From the NCBI GenBank assembly GCA_044375105.1, contig JBILNK010000071.1, forward strand, positions 1-18,965: 18,965 nt of DNA, given 5' to 3'. Under the pieces are notes generated by a model. That model made no database searches and was not told the DNA's origin. It worked only from the letters and a program-made list of their open reading frames with translations. The position numbers and the translations under genes are program-made. This document shows, piece by piece, positions 12,787-18,965 of the stretch; position 1 is the first letter of the stretch; each line of letters opens with the position of its first letter. The DNA is from JBIKLM01 sp044375105. GTDB lineage: Bacteria; Planctomycetota; UBA1135; GCA-002686595.

Positions 12787-14997
12787 ATGTCTCGCAACAG
12801 AGCCCAGCTCGCCCTGGGACCGCTCGCTCTTGCCCTGATCCTGACCGACCTGGCCCTGGCCCAAGGACCGAGGTGGGTCCACCGCCAGGGGGGTGAAGCC
12901 CACGGTGTCCACTTCCCGACTTCCAGTGTCGGTGCGATCGCCGAGGACGGCGGTCGGATTCGGTACTGGGACGACCCGAATCAGGAGTGGGTCCAGGCTT
13001 TCACCGACCTGGCATCCCGGGATGACCTCAAGGGCATTTTCTTCCTCGATGAAGACCGGGGCTGGGCTGTCGGACTTGGCGGCACTGTGCTGCAGACTAC
13101 GGACAGCGGTCGCAACTGGACGCGCATCGCCACGATCCTCGACTACAGCGACGATCCCAAGCCCGCCGAGCTCTGGGACATCTTGATGACCTCGACGGGA
13201 GCGGGCTGGGTCGTGGGCAGCGACGGAGTCATCGCTCAGACCAGCAACAACTGGCAGTCCTGGTCCGTGCCCACCCAGCTCCAGGGGGTGATCGCGGGCT
13301 TCGGGGGGACCGATCCCGAGGACCCCTACGACATCAAGATCCTCTTCGACGGGACGATCGTGGTCGCGGCGGACTGGGGCGCGACCTACCGGCGGGATCC
13401 GAGCACCCAGCTGTGGTCGCGCATCCCGATCGCGGTGGGCGGCCCCTGCGATCCCTCCGGGGGCAGCTACCTGGAGCTCTGGTCCCTCGACTTCATCCCC
13501 GGGACCGACGACGGTTGGTGCGTCGGCGGCAATGGCACCAATGGGGGACAGCTTTACCAGACGACCAACGGGGGCGCGAGCTGGACGCGCTACACCCAGA
13601 TCGACACCTTGAGCACCGGCGGGCTCTTGGGGTCGATCTGCGGCGTTCCGGAACCCGCTCCCTCGGGCTGCCAGGTGCCAACCCAATACGCCTGCGTCGT
13701 CCTGCCGAGCGCGAACGGTCAGCCGGCGACGGCCTTGTCGGCGGGCTATGAGAGTTCCATCCACCGCTGGTATCCCGCCAACTCGTCGTCTCGCCTGGTC
13801 TACGACATCTGCACGCAGAGCTGCACGGAGTTCTCCAGCGCCGGGCCCTACTGGGTCCAGGAGCAATCAACGGTGGGCAGCGGGATCTCCAGCGCCCTGC
13901 CGCCCATGTCGGCGCTGCACAGCCTCAAGACCGTGGTGAATGGCCAGGATGTCGTCGAGGCCTGGGTGGTCGGTCGTCACGGGCTGATCCAGTACAGCTC
14001 GGACCGCGGAGCCACCTGGGCCAAGCAGGGCACCGACCACGTCAACCGCCACGTCGCCGGCGACTTCCTCAGCGCTACCACGGGGGTGACCATCGGCCAA
14101 GGGCGAATGATCAAGCGGACCACGAATGCAGGCCTGACCCTCACGCCGGTCTATCCCTCGAGTCAACTGACCGTCGCCGACACCAAACTGGATGGGATCG
14201 ACATCGCCCTGTCCAGCGCGGGCTACGGGGTCGCGGTCGGTGAGCAGTACGAATGCGACGGCACCGTCAGCCGGATCGTCCCGACCTGGGTGGCGCTGAC
14301 CATGGACGGGGGCAGTACCTGGACGCCCTGGACCGGCGCTCTCCCGGGGACCACGGTCGAGCTCCACACCTGCGGGACGATCCCCGGCAGCAACACCGTG
14401 TTCATCGCGGGCCGCTGCTCGACCGGTCCGTATCTTGCCACGATCACGCACTCAGGCGGCAGCTGGGGCGCCTGGACCCAGCAGACCTTCACCCGCTCGA
14501 CTGCGGGCCGCACGATCAAGGCTGCGGACTTCATCCAAGTTGGCAGCGCCATCCACGGGGTCGTGGTGGGCACCCGGGAAGACCCGACGGAGACCGGTCT
14601 GGCGATGTACACCGAGAACGGCGGGAGCTCCTGGATCAACATCCCGGTCACCAGCGCCGTCAACGGCTCGGATCACCTGGCCGTGGCGATCGGCACCAGC
14701 CTCGACCAGGTGCGGGTGACCACCTCGAACGGCAAGCTTCTGGAGCGCCAGACCAACGGCGACCTCGAGGTGGAGACGGTCTCGATCCCTGCCAACGTCG
14801 TGCTGCGAGGTCTGGACTACAAGGCGGGTACCTGGGTGGCCTGCGGGGACAAGGGCACCGTGCTCCTGCGCTCAGGCTCCTCCTGGACTTCCCCCAAGTC
14901 CCAGACCAGCACGGTGCTGTATTCGGTGAGTTTCGACGCAGCCGACCATGGCTTCCTGATCGGCTTGCAGTCGTTCCTGGGCGAGTACACGGATTGA
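12787..14997 (+). CDS. Secreted BNR / Ycf48-like beta-propeller protein
   Basis: 736 residues. A signal peptide (1-25, ...LILTDLALA) is followed by many Ycf48/BNR-type units in which a WxVGxxGxIxxTxDxGxxW pattern recurs: GWAVGLGGTVLQTTDSGRNW (92-111), GWVVGSDGVIAQTSNNW (140-156), GGQLYQTTNGGASW, AWVVGRHGLIQYSSDRGATW, ALTMDGGSTW, AMYTENGGSSW and ACGDKGTVLLRSGSSW near the end. The units span the whole chain and point to one or two propellers outside the cell. About a dozen cysteines occur, several in close pairs (DICTQSC), possibly disulfides. There is no C-terminal sorting signal or planctomycete end module; the protein stops at GEYTD. GGAGG stands 4 nt before the ATG. The neighbour in the opposite direction is another secreted protein. 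No enzymatic residues are seen, and a role in adhesion or surface structure is only a guess. Confidence 0.85.
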   Translation: MSRNRAQLALGPLALALILTDLALAQGPRWVHRQGGEAHGVHFPTSSVGAIAEDGGRIRYWDDPNQEWVQAFTDLASRDDLKGIFFLDEDRGWAVGLGGTVLQTTDSGRNWTRIATILDYSDDPKPAELWDILMTSTGAGWVVGSDGVIAQTSNNWQSWSVPTQLQGVIAGFGGTDPEDPYDIKILFDGTIVVAADWGATYRRDPSTQLWSRIPIAVGGPCDPSGGSYLELWSLDFIPGTDDGWCVGGNGTNGGQLYQTTNGGASWTRYTQIDTLSTGGLLGSICGVPEPAPSGCQVPTQYACVVLPSANGQPATALSAGYESSIHRWYPANSSSRLVYDICTQSCTEFSSAGPYWVQEQSTVGSGISSALPPMSALHSLKTVVNGQDVVEAWVVGRHGLIQYSSDRGATWAKQGTDHVNRHVAGDFLSATTGVTIGQGRMIKRTTNAGLTLTPVYPSSQLTVADTKLDGIDIALSSAGYGVAVGEQYECDGTVSRIVPTWVALTMDGGSTWTPWTGALPGTTVELHTCGTIPGSNTVFIAGRCSTGPYLATITHSGGSWGAWTQQTFTRSTAGRTIKAADFIQVGSAIHGVVVGTREDPTETGLAMYTENGGSSWINIPVTSAVNGSDHLAVAIGTSLDQVRVTTSNGKLLERQTNGDLEVETVSIPANVVLRGLDYKAGTWVACGDKGTVLLRSGSSWTSPKSQTSTVLYSVSFDAADHGFLIGLQSFLGEYTD

Positions 14998-15321
14998 GCA
15001 GCTGACCGAACTAGTTCCGGGCCGCGCCCTAGCCGCAACGCCAGTCCGTGCGGTGCCTTCGGGCCGCCATCGGCTGGCTGCGGAGCCTAGACGGGTCCGC
15101 GGAGGGTGCTCGGGGCCTTCGATCGCGTGCGGCCGGCCGCCCTCCGGGAAAGCTGGAGGGCGGCCCGCCACGGATCGACGGCTCATCGGCGGAGGCGCCG
15201 CCGGAGCACGGCGCAAAGCGGGTCCCGGAGCCAGATCCTTCGTACCCTGCAGGGTGCTCCGCGGGGCCGCGTGCCTCGGGCCGGCCCGTTTGGCGCCGAT
15301 GCGGCGTCGGGCGGCTGCGGC
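14998..15321. other. Palindrome-rich region between convergent genes
   Basis: 324 bp with no credible gene. It holds several perfect palindromes or hairpins besides the main one at 15135-15165: a GGGC-CGC-GCCC hairpin shortly after the propeller stop codon (about 15019-15029), ACCCTGCAGGGT (15244-15255) and CGGGCCGGCCCG (15277-15288). The last lies near the glycosyltransferase stop and may end that gene. Confidence 0.5.
15135..15165. terminator. Strong hairpin between convergent genes
   Basis: GGCCGCCCTCC (15135-15145) and GGAGGGCGGCC (15155-15165) form a perfect 11-bp stem around a 9-nt loop, GGGAAAGCT. It lies between the ends of the + propeller gene and the - glycosyltransferase gene and could work in both directions. 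No T-run is present on either side. Confidence 0.55.
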
Positions 15322-16533
15322 TCAGGGGGCGGGGCGCGGGGGGGCGGCCAGGGTGGCGTCGATCAGGCGGTCGAAGGGGTCGAGGACCTGTTCCCAGTCG
15401 TAGTGGGCTTCGACGAAGCGGCGGCCGCGCTGGCCGAGGGCCAGGGCTTCGCTCGGGTCCTCGAGCAGCGCCAGGCACCGGGCGGCGAAATCGGCGGCGC
15501 TGTCGGCCACCAGGAAGTCGCGGCCCGGTTGGCCTTCGACGCCCTGGGTGGCGGGGGTCGTGCCGACCACGGGCAGGGCCGCGGCCAAGGCTTCGAGGAC
15601 CTTGTTCTGGATGCCGCGCGCGATGCGCAGGGGCGCGACGGAGACGCTGGCCTCGGCCAGGTAGCGGCCCGGGTCGTCGACGAAGCCGGTCACGCGCACG
15701 CCCGGCAGGCTGGCCAGCTCGGTCACGGCGGGGGTCGGGCGCGAGCCGACGATGGTGAAGCCGGCCCCGGGGCGCCGCGCACGGATCTGGGGCAGGATCT
15801 CGCGGGCGAACCAGACCACGCCGTCGATGTTGGGGAGGTAGTCCATCACGCCCACGAAGACCAGCTGGTCGGGCTGGCGCCGGGCGGGGTCGCTGGGCCG
15901 CTGGGCGGCGAGGTCGACGCCGTTGCGGATCACGGTCGAGGGCCGGCCCGGGATGGCGCGCTCGAAAATGGCCTGCTCGAGCGGCGTGCAGAAGACGCTG
16001 TGGTCGAAGCGGGCCGCGAGCTTGCGCTCGAAGCCGAGCAGGGTGCGCGCTTCGCGGGCGTAGACCCGGCCCATGGGCCAGGCCAGGCCGCGCGAGCGCT
16101 GTGCGTACTGACGCCACTTGTCCGAATCGAGCTCGGCGAAGTGCATGATCCGACGGCGGCCCTCGAGCGGCAGCAGGAAGGCGCCCATCGACGAGGAGTA
16201 GGCGTAGCACAGGTCGGCGCGCGCGCCGGCCGCGCGGGCCAGGTCCGCGAGCCGCGGGCTCGCGTAGTGCCCCAAGGTCAGGGCGCGGCCGGTGAGCAGG
16301 GCGCGGCCCAGGGAGGCCAGCCGCGCGGGGCCGCGGGGGCGCGGGACGAGCTGTGTGGCGAGGCCGCGGCGGCCGAGTTCGGCCGCGTGGGCCTGGTCCT
16401 CGGGATCCTCGCCGAAGGCCAGGACTTCGACCTCGAAACGCCGTGAGAGGCGCTCCACCAGCCGGAAGGTGGTGATCTTGTCGCCGCGGTTGGGGGGGAA
16501 CGGCACCCGCTGGCTGAGGAACAGGATCCGCAC
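15322..16533 (-). CDS. Glycosyltransferase, exosortase/EPS-associated sugar transferase type
   Basis: 403 residues, GT-B fold, family GT4-like. The sequence closely follows the sugar transferase family associated with PEP-CTERM/EpsH exopolysaccharide systems (TIGR03087 as I recall it): LFLSQRVPFPPNRGDKITTF (4-23), DSDKWRQYAQRSR (136-148), VIRNGVDL (201-208), FVGVMDYLPNIDGVVWFARE (226-245), IVGSRPTPAV (261-270), VTGFVDD (281-287) and the donor-binding APLRIARGIQNKVLEAL (300-316). It would add a sugar to an exported polysaccharide precursor at the cytoplasmic face. The start is GTG 16533, placed by the conserved N-terminal strand; no ribosome site is visible. A run of seven C in coding sense (16492-16498) lies in the PFPP codons. 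No exosortase or polymerase genes are in the window, so the pathway link rests on family knowledge. Confidence 0.9.
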   Translation of the reverse strand: MRILFLSQRVPFPPNRGDKITTFRLVERLSRRFEVEVLAFGEDPEDQAHAAELGRRGLATQLVPRPRGPARLASLGRALLTGRALTLGHYASPRLADLARAAGARADLCYAYSSSMGAFLLPLEGRRRIMHFAELDSDKWRQYAQRSRGLAWPMGRVYAREARTLLGFERKLAARFDHSVFCTPLEQAIFERAIPGRPSTVIRNGVDLAAQRPSDPARRQPDQLVFVGVMDYLPNIDGVVWFAREILPQIRARRPGAGFTIVGSRPTPAVTELASLPGVRVTGFVDDPGRYLAEASVSVAPLRIARGIQNKVLEALAAALPVVGTTPATQGVEGQPGRDFLVADSAADFAARCLALLEDPSEALALGQRGRRFVEAHYDWEQVLDPFDRLIDATLAAPPRPAP

Positions 16534-16660
16534 GGGCGGGCAGTCTAGCGGGGCGGTCGGCGCGCGGCGGCGAGGTGGCTTTGGCCGCCGACCCGGCGTT
16601 CAATCCGGGCGGGCCGCGCACGGCTCGAAACCCGCGCTGGGCCTGCGACCCGCCGCCGAT

Positions 16661-17002
16661 TCAGGCGCAGGCGACCGGCCGCACGCGCAGCCAGCGGCGC
16701 AGCCCGCGGGGCGCGCGCTTGAGGATCAGCGCCCAGGGCGTGCGCGCCCAGCGGCAGTGGGGCGTGAGCGTGCGTAGACCCACGGCGCTGATCAGGAGCC
16801 CCGGCGCGGGCGTCGGGATCAGCGGCACGCCGGCGGTCAAGAGCCCGAAGCCGAGCAGCAGGGCGCGCCGGCGCTGCCATGGGCTGGCCGCACGCGGGCG
16901 CGGCAAAGCCGCCGGCGGCTCGCACCAGTCCCACCCGAGCGGCAGTCCCGCCGCGAGATCTCCGTGCGACGACGGCTCCACTGGTTCCCTCTGGATCGAC
17001 AT
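16661..17002 (-). CDS. Small membrane protein resembling the PGPGW family
   Basis: 113 residues from ATG 17002. A hydrophilic N-terminus (1-45) leads into RALLLGFGLLTAGVPLIPTPAPGLLISAVGLRTL (46-79), one long or two short membrane helices broken by the proline-rich PTPAPG, then a basic C-terminal tail with WAR and LRRWLR. This matches the general plan of the putative transmembrane PGPGW family (lPgPGw flanked by hydrophobic strands and a basic end), although the core reads PAPG rather than PGPG. The frame stays open upstream to 17167, but those 55 residues are Pro/Ala/Gly-rich and look non-coding. It lies 127 bp upstream of the glycosyltransferase on the same strand. Function unknown; the family assignment is moderate. 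Confidence 0.6.
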   Translation of the reverse strand: MSIQREPVEPSSHGDLAAGLPLGWDWCEPPAALPRPRAASPWQRRRALLLGFGLLTAGVPLIPTPAPGLLISAVGLRTLTPHCRWARTPWALILKRAPRGLRRWLRVRPVACA

Positions 17003-17355
17003 GCCCCTGCGCCCCCCTGTCCAGGCCGCTATCGGCTCGGCACCGGCGCGGCTTGAGCCCGGTTGGCCGAAGCCGGCGGGCTTCGCAGGCCTTTCCGTCG
17101 GCGGCCGGGCCGCGCCCGTCCCGGTCGGCCGGTGGGGGGCACGGGAGGCCGACGCGCTTGCGGCCACGACGAGCTCCGGAGCTCGGCCAGGGCTGCGGGC
17201 CTTGGCACACGCGGAGAAGTGCCAGGCGGGCCGACGAGCTGCATGCCGCCGGAAGCCCGCCGCCGCGGCCGCCGCCGGCAGCGCCGAAGGCTTCCGACGG
17301 GCTGGCCCGGCGGCCCGGGTGCGTTGCCCGAGCTCGTTCCTGCTTGCAGCCCGGT
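17003..17355. other. Upstream region of the small membrane protein
   Basis: 353 bp of very GC-rich sequence with only shadow frames. The main structure is a perfect 16-bp palindrome, CGAGCTCCGGAGCTCG (17170-17185), 168 bp before the ATG at 17002, which could be an operator. No promoter elements could be identified. Confidence 0.4.
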
Positions 17356-17401
17356 CAGAGGCTGGGAAGAAATCGGCGCGCAGCGGCGATCCCAGCCTCT
17401 G
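17356..17401. repeat. 12-bp perfect inverted repeat with 22-nt loop
   Basis: CAGAGGCTGGGA (17356-17367) pairs with TCCCAGCCTCTG (17390-17401). It is the third and longest of three hairpins in a row downstream of the acetyltransferase gene. No T-run follows. Confidence 0.65.
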
Positions 17402-17402
17402 C

Positions 17403-17420
17403 GGCCGCCGGATGGCGGCC
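17403..17420. repeat. 7-bp hairpin GGCCGCC/GGCGGCC
   Basis: GGCCGCC (17403-17409), loop GGAT, GGCGGCC (17414-17420). It lies 1 nt from the 17356-17401 inverted repeat and 29 nt from the gene-end element at 17450, so the three structures form one folded block. Confidence 0.6.
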
Positions 17421-17449
17421 CAAGGGCATGCTGATGGGCTGGTATGTCT

Positions 17450-17489
17450 GCTCGGGCGCAGCCCGAGCCGATTGTTTCTCAGCCCGTCA
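17450..17489 (-). repeat. Gene-end element, copy B (stop codon plus hairpin)
   Basis: Matches 8326-8365 at 35 of 40 positions, no gaps. On the minus strand it begins with the TGA of the acetyltransferase gene, continues CGGGCTGAGAAACAATCGGC and ends in GCTCGGGC-TGC-GCCCGAGC (perfect 8-bp stem, 17450-17468). A second small hairpin, CAGCCCG-TTGA-CGGGCTG in minus sense, carries the stop codon in its loop. Confidence 0.7.
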
Positions 17490-18104
17490 ACGGGCTGCAG
17501 AGGGTTGCGGGGGCTCGGGGGCGGAAGTCCAGTCCCCGAGGGGCAGCTGCCAGAAGCCCACGTCGTAACCGCGCCCGAATTTCCAGCCCACGCCCTCGAA
17601 GCGGCCCACGAAGCGGAAACCGAGCCGCTCGTGCAGCTCCACGGAAGCCCGGTTGTTGCCGGGCAGGTGGGGGTCTGCCTGGGCTTCGCCGAGGCGCGCG
17701 CGCTCCGTGCCGCGGGGCAGCACGATGCCGGCCAAGGCCAGCCTTCGGCCTTGTTGCAGGCAGTCGTCGAGCACGCGCTGCATCAGCGCGCTGGCCAGGC
17801 CGCGGCGGCGCGTCCGCGCGTGCACGTAGACCGAGGTTTCGACGCTCCAGCGATAGGCGTCGCGCTCGCGGAAGCGCGTGGCGTAGGCGTAGCCCGCGGG
17901 GCCCTGTGCATCCGATCCGGTCCAGCAGCAGTGTGAGCGCTGGATTTCGCTGAGTCGCCGGGCGAAGCCCGCCGCGTCCGGCGGCTCGCTTTCGAAGCTG
18001 ATCGCCGTCCGGTGCACGATCGGGGCGTAGATCTCGAGCAGCGAGGCGGCATCGCCGGGCTCGAAGGGCCTCAGCGTGAAGTCGGGTGCGGAGGCGGCGG
18101 ACAT
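17487..18104 (-). CDS. GNAT N-acetyltransferase, phosphinothricin / MnaT-like
   Basis: 205 residues, single GNAT domain. The order of motifs fits the phosphinothricin/methionine-sulfone acetyltransferase branch: LRPFEPGDAASLLEIYAPIV (11-30), TAISFESEPP (33-42), GYAYATRFRERDAYRWSVE (71-89), acetyl-CoA loop RTRRRGLASALM (97-108), NRASVELHERLGFRFVGRFE (151-170) and GWKFGRGYDVGFWQ (173-186). The enzyme would acetylate the amine of a small amino-acid-like compound; the native substrate is not deducible. Unusual is an insertion of roughly 15-18 residues (about 131-148) between the LALAGIVLP strand and LPGNNRAS. The start is ATG 18104. The stop codon is the first base-triplet of gene-end element B. 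It is divergent from the FG-GAP gene. Confidence 0.88.
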   Translation of the reverse strand: MSAASAPDFTLRPFEPGDAASLLEIYAPIVHRTAISFESEPPDAAGFARRLSEIQRSHCCWTGSDAQGPAGYAYATRFRERDAYRWSVETSVYVHARTRRRGLASALMQRVLDDCLQQGRRLALAGIVLPRGTERARLGEAQADPHLPGNNRASVELHERLGFRFVGRFEGVGWKFGRGYDVGFWQLPLGDWTSAPEPPQPSAAR

Positions 18105-18133
18105 GCTTTGCCTGTAACCGAAAGCGGCGGGCT

Positions 18134-18152
18134 GCGTCTATGGAGCAGACGC
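18134..18152. promoter_or_regulatory. Inverted repeat upstream of the acetyltransferase
   Basis: GCGTCT (18134-18139), 7-nt spacer, AGACGC (18147-18152), centred about 40 bp upstream of the ATG at 18104. Position and size suit a repressor operator, but there is no regulator gene nearby to support it. Confidence 0.35.
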
Positions 18153-18278
18153 TCGTGCGGCGGCGTTCGCGCTCCGCAAGCCCAGGCGCGGACGCCAGCT
18201 GCCGCCCGCAGCGCGCCGGCGCTCCGCTGCCGGGGTTGCCAAACCCGCGGCCCCACGCCCTGCCGCACCAGCGCGGCC

Positions 18279-18348
18279 GCAGCACCGGCGCTGCAGCACC
18301 GATTCCACAGCACCGACTCCACAGCACCGGCGCTCCGGCACCGCTCGC
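18279..18348. repeat. 14-bp tandem repeat array, four units plus a partial
   Basis: Four contiguous 14-mers start at 18279, 18293, 18307 and 18321, all with the core CAGCACCG, followed by a degenerate fifth unit to 18348. The ends alternate GCGCT, ATTCC, ACTCC, GCGCT. The period is not a multiple of three and the array stops 40 bp before the FG-GAP start, so it is probably non-coding and in the promoter or leader. Confidence 0.85.
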
Positions 18349-18388
18349 TCGCCTCGCACCTCCGCTCTCCGCCCCCGATTTCCTTGCC

Positions 18389-18965
18389 ATGCAACGCTCC
18401 ACATCGCACCGCTCGTCCGCGTCCTCGCCGGCCGCTCCGCGGCGCGCCCTCGCGCCCGCCTTCGTGCCGATCGGCCTGCTCGCCCCGCTTGCGCCGTGCG
18501 CCGCCCAGGAAGCGGCGCTCCACCACCTCTTCACCTTGCCCGGCCAGTCCCCGGGGGAGCGCTGCGGCGCGGCCCTCGCGGTTCTCGGCGACGTGGATGG
18601 AGACGGGCTCGCCGACTTCGCGGTCGGCGCGCCGGCGGCGCCCCTGACCCTTCCGGACGGCAGCTCGCAGCCGGCTGGACGGGTTCGTTGGCACAGCGGG
18701 GCGAGCGGGCTGGTCCTCCGCGAGACCGCGGCCAGCGCGCCCTACGAGCGCTTCGGGGCGGCCCTGTGCGCCCTCGGCGACCTGGACGGCGACGGCTTGC
18801 CCGAGCTGGCCATCGGCGCGCCGCTCGCGCAGCAGGGGCGGGGCCGCGTCGAGGTGCGCCGCGGCGCGGACGGCGCGCTGCTGTGGAGCCAGCTCGGCGC
18901 AGCTCCCGGCGAGCAGCTGGCCGCAGCCCTGGCCGCCGTGGCGGACAGCGATGGAGATGGGCGCA
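18389..18965 (+). CDS. Secreted FG-GAP repeat protein (3' end outside window)
   Basis: 192 residues visible, open to the window end. ATG 18389 begins a signal peptide with a basic stretch (PRRA, 17-20), a hydrophobic core (LAPAFVPIGLLAPLAP) and likely cleavage after CAA or CAAQ (38-40). Three FG-GAP units of integrin-alpha-like type follow, each with a calcium-loop DxDGDG: GDVDGDGLADFAVGAP (67-82), GDLDGDGLPELAIGAP (130-145) and DSDGDGR (186-192, cut). Each is preceded by a FGAAL- or LAAAL-like strand, so this is the start of a seven-bladed propeller. No ribosome site is visible before the ATG, so the start rests on the signal peptide. It is divergent from the acetyltransferase, with a tandem-repeat array upstream. 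It is probably an exoprotein of unknown function, common in planctomycetes. The Cys at 37 lacks a proper lipobox (LAPC). Confidence 0.85.
   Translation, partial: MQRSTSHRSSASSPAAPRRALAPAFVPIGLLAPLAPCAAQEAALHHLFTLPGQSPGERCGAALAVLGDVDGDGLADFAVGAPAAPLTLPDGSSQPAGRVRWHSGASGLVLRETAASAPYERFGAALCALGDLDGDGLPELAIGAPLAQQGRGRVEVRRGADGALLWSQLGAAPGEQLAAALAAVADSDGDGR

Noticed and set aside
12685..13866. 393-codon minus-strand frame opposite the propeller gene
   Set aside because: It is antisense to a protein with a signal peptide and clear repeats, and it runs through the homopolymer promoter region.
15029..16621. 530-codon minus-strand frame overlapping the glycosyltransferase in another frame
   Set aside because: It is almost entirely Arg, Pro, Ala and Gly, while the 15322-16533 frame matches a known family from end to end.
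17028..17043. Third copy of the gene-end element (ATCGGCTCGG match)
   Set aside because: Only about 10 bases match, the hairpin does not form and no stop codon is positioned there.
18279..18348. CRISPR array
   Set aside because: The units are contiguous 14-mers with no spacers and no cas genes nearby.
18389..18511. Lipoprotein signal in the FG-GAP protein
   Set aside because: The residues before Cys37 are Leu-Ala-Pro; lipoboxes need Gly, Ala or Ser directly before the cysteine.
18071..18694. Minus-strand frame across the acetyltransferase start and the FG-GAP gene
   Set aside because: It conflicts with both neighbours and has no domain. The FG-GAP frame on the + strand has regular calcium-loop motifs.

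Overview
The window looks like a high-GC chromosome segment from a bacterium, most probably a marine-type planctomycete. The strongest lineage clue is the C-terminal module of the 848-residue secreted protein at 10082-12628, which ends in a GGTLVP...P..W...DP.....ASNAL pattern that I associate from memory with large secreted proteins of Planctomycetota. The other secreted repeat proteins fit this: a DUF7948/SBBP-type protein, a BNR/Ycf48-like propeller and an FG-GAP protein. I could not search any database, so the taxon is an inference.

Region 1 (1-5825, + strand) is a chemotaxis adaptation operon: cheR (5' end outside the window), cheD, a receiver-CheX-like fusion, cheB and a two-membrane-segment chemoreceptor with a large periplasmic Cache-type sensor. 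It ends in a strong hairpin. CheR and CheB would methylate and demethylate the receptor, CheD would deamidate it, and the REC-CheX protein would handle phosphoryl groups. No CheA or CheW is present, so they must lie upstream or elsewhere. By eye this block is less GC-biased than its surroundings.

Region 2 (6275-9774, - strand) holds, in transcription order, a small two-helix membrane protein, a radical-SAM-like protein that seems to lack the cluster-binding cysteines, ispH (isoprenoid synthesis) and an ABC ATPase that overlaps ispH by 4 nt. A T-tailed intrinsic terminator closes it.

Region 3 (10082-14997) is a divergent pair of secreted proteins sharing a 158-bp promoter region that contains a run of 12 G. 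Region 4 (15322-18104, - strand) holds a GNAT acetyltransferase, a PGPGW-like small membrane protein and an exosortase/EPS-type glycosyltransferase. Region 5 (18105-18965) has a 14-bp tandem array upstream of an FG-GAP protein that runs off the window.

The most unusual non-coding signal is a 40-nt element, 35/40 identical in two copies 9 kb apart. In both copies it starts exactly at the stop codon of an unrelated minus-strand gene and forms a GC hairpin. Two other gene ends show looser versions. The most unusual protein is the radical-SAM-like one without its iron-sulfur ligands.
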